DNA of 7,658 nt, taken from positions 1 to 7,658 of the forward strand of contig JAIDKP010000034.1 in assembly GCA_029051445.1 (NCBI GenBank), given 5' to 3'. The notes under the pieces were generated by a model. The model was not told the origin of the DNA and searched no databases. It saw only the letters and a program-made list of their open reading frames with translations. Positions 5,350 through 7,658 of the stretch are shown here, one piece after another. The stretch's first letter is position 1. Each line of letters opens with the position of its first letter. The DNA is from Muribaculaceae bacterium. GTDB taxonomy: Bacteria > Bacteroidota > Bacteroidia > Bacteroidales > Muribaculaceae. The translations under genes and the position numbers were made by a program.

Positions 5350-7658
5350 TTACTTGCCTTCGACTCCGAGATCCTTATAGGTGCGTGGAGCCGGAACACC
5401 TGGAAGTGGTTTGCGGTTCTTTAGCTGCTCCATGATCACCTCGATGGCTTTGTTGAGCTGCTGGTCCACTCCTTGCTGTTCGAGCACGGGATCATTGTCG
5501 ATCAGGATGTCAGGATCGACACCATGGTTCTCGACAATCCATTTGCCGGTCTTGGCATCAAAGTTGGTGAAGAACGGAACGCGCACATCGGTGCCGTCCA
5601 TGTAGGGCAGAGAGCCGCTGATGCCGACGATACCACCCCATGTGCGGGTACCGATCACTGTGCCGAGGCCGGTAGCCTTGAAACTCCAGGGGAAAAGATC
5701 GCCGTCCGATGCCGAGTACTTGTTCACGAGAAGAACTTTCGGGCCATGCATTGTCCCTTCCGGGATGTTGCCGACGCGGCTTGAGGTGCGGCTCATTGTG
5801 CGGCGGTAGACCTCACGTTGCAGACGCTCGATGAGCATGGGCGAAACATTGCCGCCGCCGTTGGCGCGGTCGTCGATGATAAGTGCCTCTTTGTCGAGCT
5901 GCGGGTAGTAGTAGCGCACAAACTCATTCAGCCCCTCGGGCCCCATGTCAGGAACATAGATGTAGCCGACACGGCCGTTGGTGGCCTCTTCCACCTTCTT
6001 GATATTGCCGGTGACCCACTCGTTGTGGTAGAGCATCGACTCGTTGCCGATGGGCTTGACTATGATAGTGTGTCCGCCTGCGGTTGCCTTGTCGTTGATG
6101 GTAAGTTCGGTCGCAATGTCGGCTTTGCCTATAAGAAGCTCATAGATATTGTCGACTGTGTTGGTTGGCACACCGTCGATGGCAGTGATGAAGTCACCGG
6201 CCTTGACATCGAGACCCGGCTCGGTAAGGGGTGAGCGCAGCTCTGGACGATATGGCGCGCCGGGAAGTATCCGGTCGATCTTGAAATATCCGCTCTTGTC
6301 GGCGCTGATCTCTGCTCCGAGAAGCCCCATCGGTATTCGTTCGGGTTTGTTGTATTCACCCACGTTCACATAGGCGTGACCGCATGCGAGTTCGCCTATG
6401 AGTTCACCTATGATGTAGTTCAGGTCAAGGCGTGTCTTTGCATGGGGTACAAGTGCGGCATACTTCTCTTTTAGCGCTTTCCAGTCGGCGCCATGCATGT
6501 TCTCAAGGTAGAATCCGTCGCGGAATGCGCGCCAGACTTCGTCGTAGACCTGCGGCCACTCTTTCGAGTAGTCGGCTACTGCTACAAGATTGCTCAGGTC
6601 GAGTTTGTCGTTGAGCGACACCTTGTCGGCAGGGAATGCGGCCATATAGTAGTTTCCGCTCTGGCGGAATATGGCTTTCTTGCCTTCGGGAGCCATTGTC
6701 ACAAGCTGTGCACCCGTCACCTCGCTGTCGGTGCCGTCAGCCATGTTGTAGACACGCAGCGAGCGTCCGGCCGAGTAATAGAGTTTGCTGTTGTCGCTGT
6801 AGACAGGGCGTGCCATCTGGCTGTTTTCAAGAGGGAGCTTGACGATGCGGGTGGCAAGACCTTCCGGATCGATCCTGACGGTCACGGTATTCTCTTCGGC
6901 TTTTCCCTCCTGCCCTTTTTCCTTGGACTGTTCCTCATTGTCGGCCGGTTTGATCAGCAGGGGCGATGGAGTGTCAGACGAGAGCATGGTCATGTAGACT
7001 GCACCCATGCTGCCGTAGGCGTAGTTCCACTCTACACGGCTGTAGATAGGGTTAAGATCGCGGTCCGAGACAAAGAAAAGATACTTGCCGTCTTTACTGA
7101 ACACTGGCGACGATGAGTCATACCACTTTTCGGTTACGGGATATTCCTTGCCGGTTGCAAGGTTATGCAGATAGATAACCGACATATCGTTTTCACCCGA
7201 ACGGGTTGTGGCGATCCACTTGTTGTCGGGCGAGAAGCTCACCGACCATATCTCCCCTTGAGGCTGGGTGATGAGGGTGCGTTTTGAACCTGTTGCCGGA
7301 TCGACCTCTACAAGGCGGTTACGGCGGTCGGTATAAAGAATTTTCTTGCTGTCCGGAGTCCAGAAGATCGAGCGGATATAGGTGTCGTTGTCTTTGGTGA
7401 GCTGGCGCGTCGAGCCAGTGGAAAGTTCATACAGGTAAACTTCAGTTTCGCCGGTGCCGTCGCCGACATAGGCGATATATTTTCCGTCGGGGCTTATTTC
7501 ACCCTCGCGGTCGTTCGATCCGGGAGTACGGGTGAGATTTTTTACCGCCCCGCCTTTCACCGGCACGTCAAACACCTCGCCGCGCGCCGACACGGCGCTG
7601 CTGTTGCCTTTGTCGGCGATGCTGAGGTGAGTGACGTTGTTGCCGACGGTCTTGCGTT
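5350..7658 (-). CDS. Tricorn-like S41 family peptidase (WD40-like beta-propeller + PDZ + S41 protease), N-terminus outside the window
   Basis: The minus strand is open from the right edge to TAA at 5352-5350: 768 full codons. An internal GTG at 7593 (VSARGEVFDVP) is not the start, because coding sequence continues upstream (RKTVGNNVTHLSIADKG). Numbering from that GTG as residue 1: WD40/TolB-like propeller blades cover about 1-340 (GEISPDGKYIAYVGDG, VSFSPDNKWIATT, PVFSKDGKYLFFVSDRD). An insert at about 217-236 is rich in E, K and Q. A helical domain spans about 345-410 with His406 (ACGHAY), a PDZ domain about 420-515 (GDFITAIDGVPT), and the S41 core about 540-705, with Ser629 and Asp630 in SASDGD and Glu688 in VENHGVDPDI. 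These match the His, Ser and Glu of the tricorn active site; the first tricorn serine is Gly405 here. Family members degrade peptides; the location is likely periplasmic, but the signal peptide is not visible. It converges on the fimbrial operon and looks unrelated to it. Confidence 0.93.
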   Translation of the reverse strand, partial: RKTVGNNVTHLSIADKGNSSAVSARGEVFDVPVKGGAVKNLTRTPGSNDREGEISPDGKYIAYVGDGTGETEVYLYELSTGSTRQLTKDNDTYIRSIFWTPDSKKILYTDRRNRLVEVDPATGSKRTLITQPQGEIWSVSFSPDNKWIATTRSGENDMSVIYLHNLATGKEYPVTEKWYDSSSPVFSKDGKYLFFVSDRDLNPIYSRVEWNYAYGSMGAVYMTMLSSDTPSPLLIKPADNEEQSKEKGQEGKAEENTVTVRIDPEGLATRIVKLPLENSQMARPVYSDNSKLYYSAGRSLRVYNMADGTDSEVTGAQLVTMAPEGKKAIFRQSGNYYMAAFPADKVSLNDKLDLSNLVAVADYSKEWPQVYDEVWRAFRDGFYLENMHGADWKALKEKYAALVPHAKTRLDLNYIIGELIGELACGHAYVNVGEYNKPERIPMGLLGAEISADKSGYFKIDRILPGAPYRPELRSPLTEPGLDVKAGDFITAIDGVPTNTVDNIYELLIGKADIATELTINDKATAGGHTIIVKPIGNESMLYHNEWVTGNIKKVEEATNGRVGYIYVPDMGPEGLNEFVRYYYPQLDKEALIIDDRANGGGNVSPMLIERLQREVYRRTMSRTSSRVGNIPEGTMHGPKVLLVNKYSASDGDLFPWSFKATGLGTVIGTRTWGGIVGISGSLPYMDGTDVRVPFFTNFDAKTGKWIVENHGVDPDILIDNDPVLEQQGVDQQLNKAIEVIMEQLKNRKPLPGVPAPRTYKDLGVEGK

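Noticed and set aside
6376..6381. Gly405 in place of the first tricorn active-site serine as a sign of an inactive S41 protease
   Set aside because: The nucleophile Ser629, His406 and Glu688 are in place, and bacterial relatives as I recall commonly have Gly before the His, so this is probably the family norm.
6493..7116. 207-codon plus-strand reading frame opposite the S41 gene
   Set aside because: The opposite strand encodes a well-conserved propeller/protease in the same place; the plus-strand protein is Cys/His/Val-rich and shows no domain. It is a shadow of the GC-rich gene.
7591..7593. GTG at 7593 as the start of the S41 gene
   Set aside because: The frame stays open to the window edge with coding-like sequence upstream, and the propeller is already under way, so the true start lies outside.

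Overview
The window looks like chromosomal DNA of a Bacteroidales bacterium (phylum Bacteroidota). The evidence is a Reg_prop-type periplasmic sensor, a Bacteroidales-style tyrosine recombinase, a DUF5119 lipoprotein followed by a fimbrillin-family (Mfa-like) lipoprotein, a tricorn-type S41 protease, AT-rich leaders without strong Shine-Dalgarno sequences, and TAnnTTT-like -7 boxes. I cannot place it below order level.

Layout. (1) 1-1444, minus strand: the N-terminal 481 codons of a two-component regulator with a beta-propeller sensor domain. It runs off the left edge, so its kinase and output domains are not visible. (2) 1445-1601: its upstream region, with a putative promoter and a striking back-to-back direct repeat of 21-22 bp at 1515-1557. 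(3) 1602-2840, minus: a complete 412-residue tyrosine recombinase of the kind that in Bacteroidales often sits beside phase-variable surface loci. (4) 2841-2959: a divergent promoter region. (5) 2960-3952 and 4028-5104, plus: two adjacent lipoprotein genes, a DUF5119 protein and a fimbrillin, read here as a minimal type V-like pilus operon. (6) 5105-5349: a possible 35-codon membrane ORF and a nested inverted repeat containing an intrinsic terminator for the gene on the right. (7) 5350-7658, minus: a tricorn-like S41 protease that runs off the right edge, so its N-terminus is missing.

How the parts may work together. The recombinase and the pilus genes are divergent and their putative promoters overlap. 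The sensor gene and the recombinase gene share an upstream block: TGACAGG, then exactly 14 bp, then AAATTA, plus TGAGTTTG nearer the start codon, all written on the plus strand. This suggests common regulation, or a duplicated or recombination-derived sequence that brackets the recombinase gene. My working hypothesis is a surface-pilus module (recombinase, DUF5119, fimbrillin) next to a sensor that may regulate itself through the tandem repeat. I found no inverted-repeat pair around the pilus promoter that would show promoter flipping. The S41 protease is GC-richer (55% and 68% in two sampled 60-base lines) than the recombinase (32-52% in three lines) and is probably unrelated housekeeping sequence.
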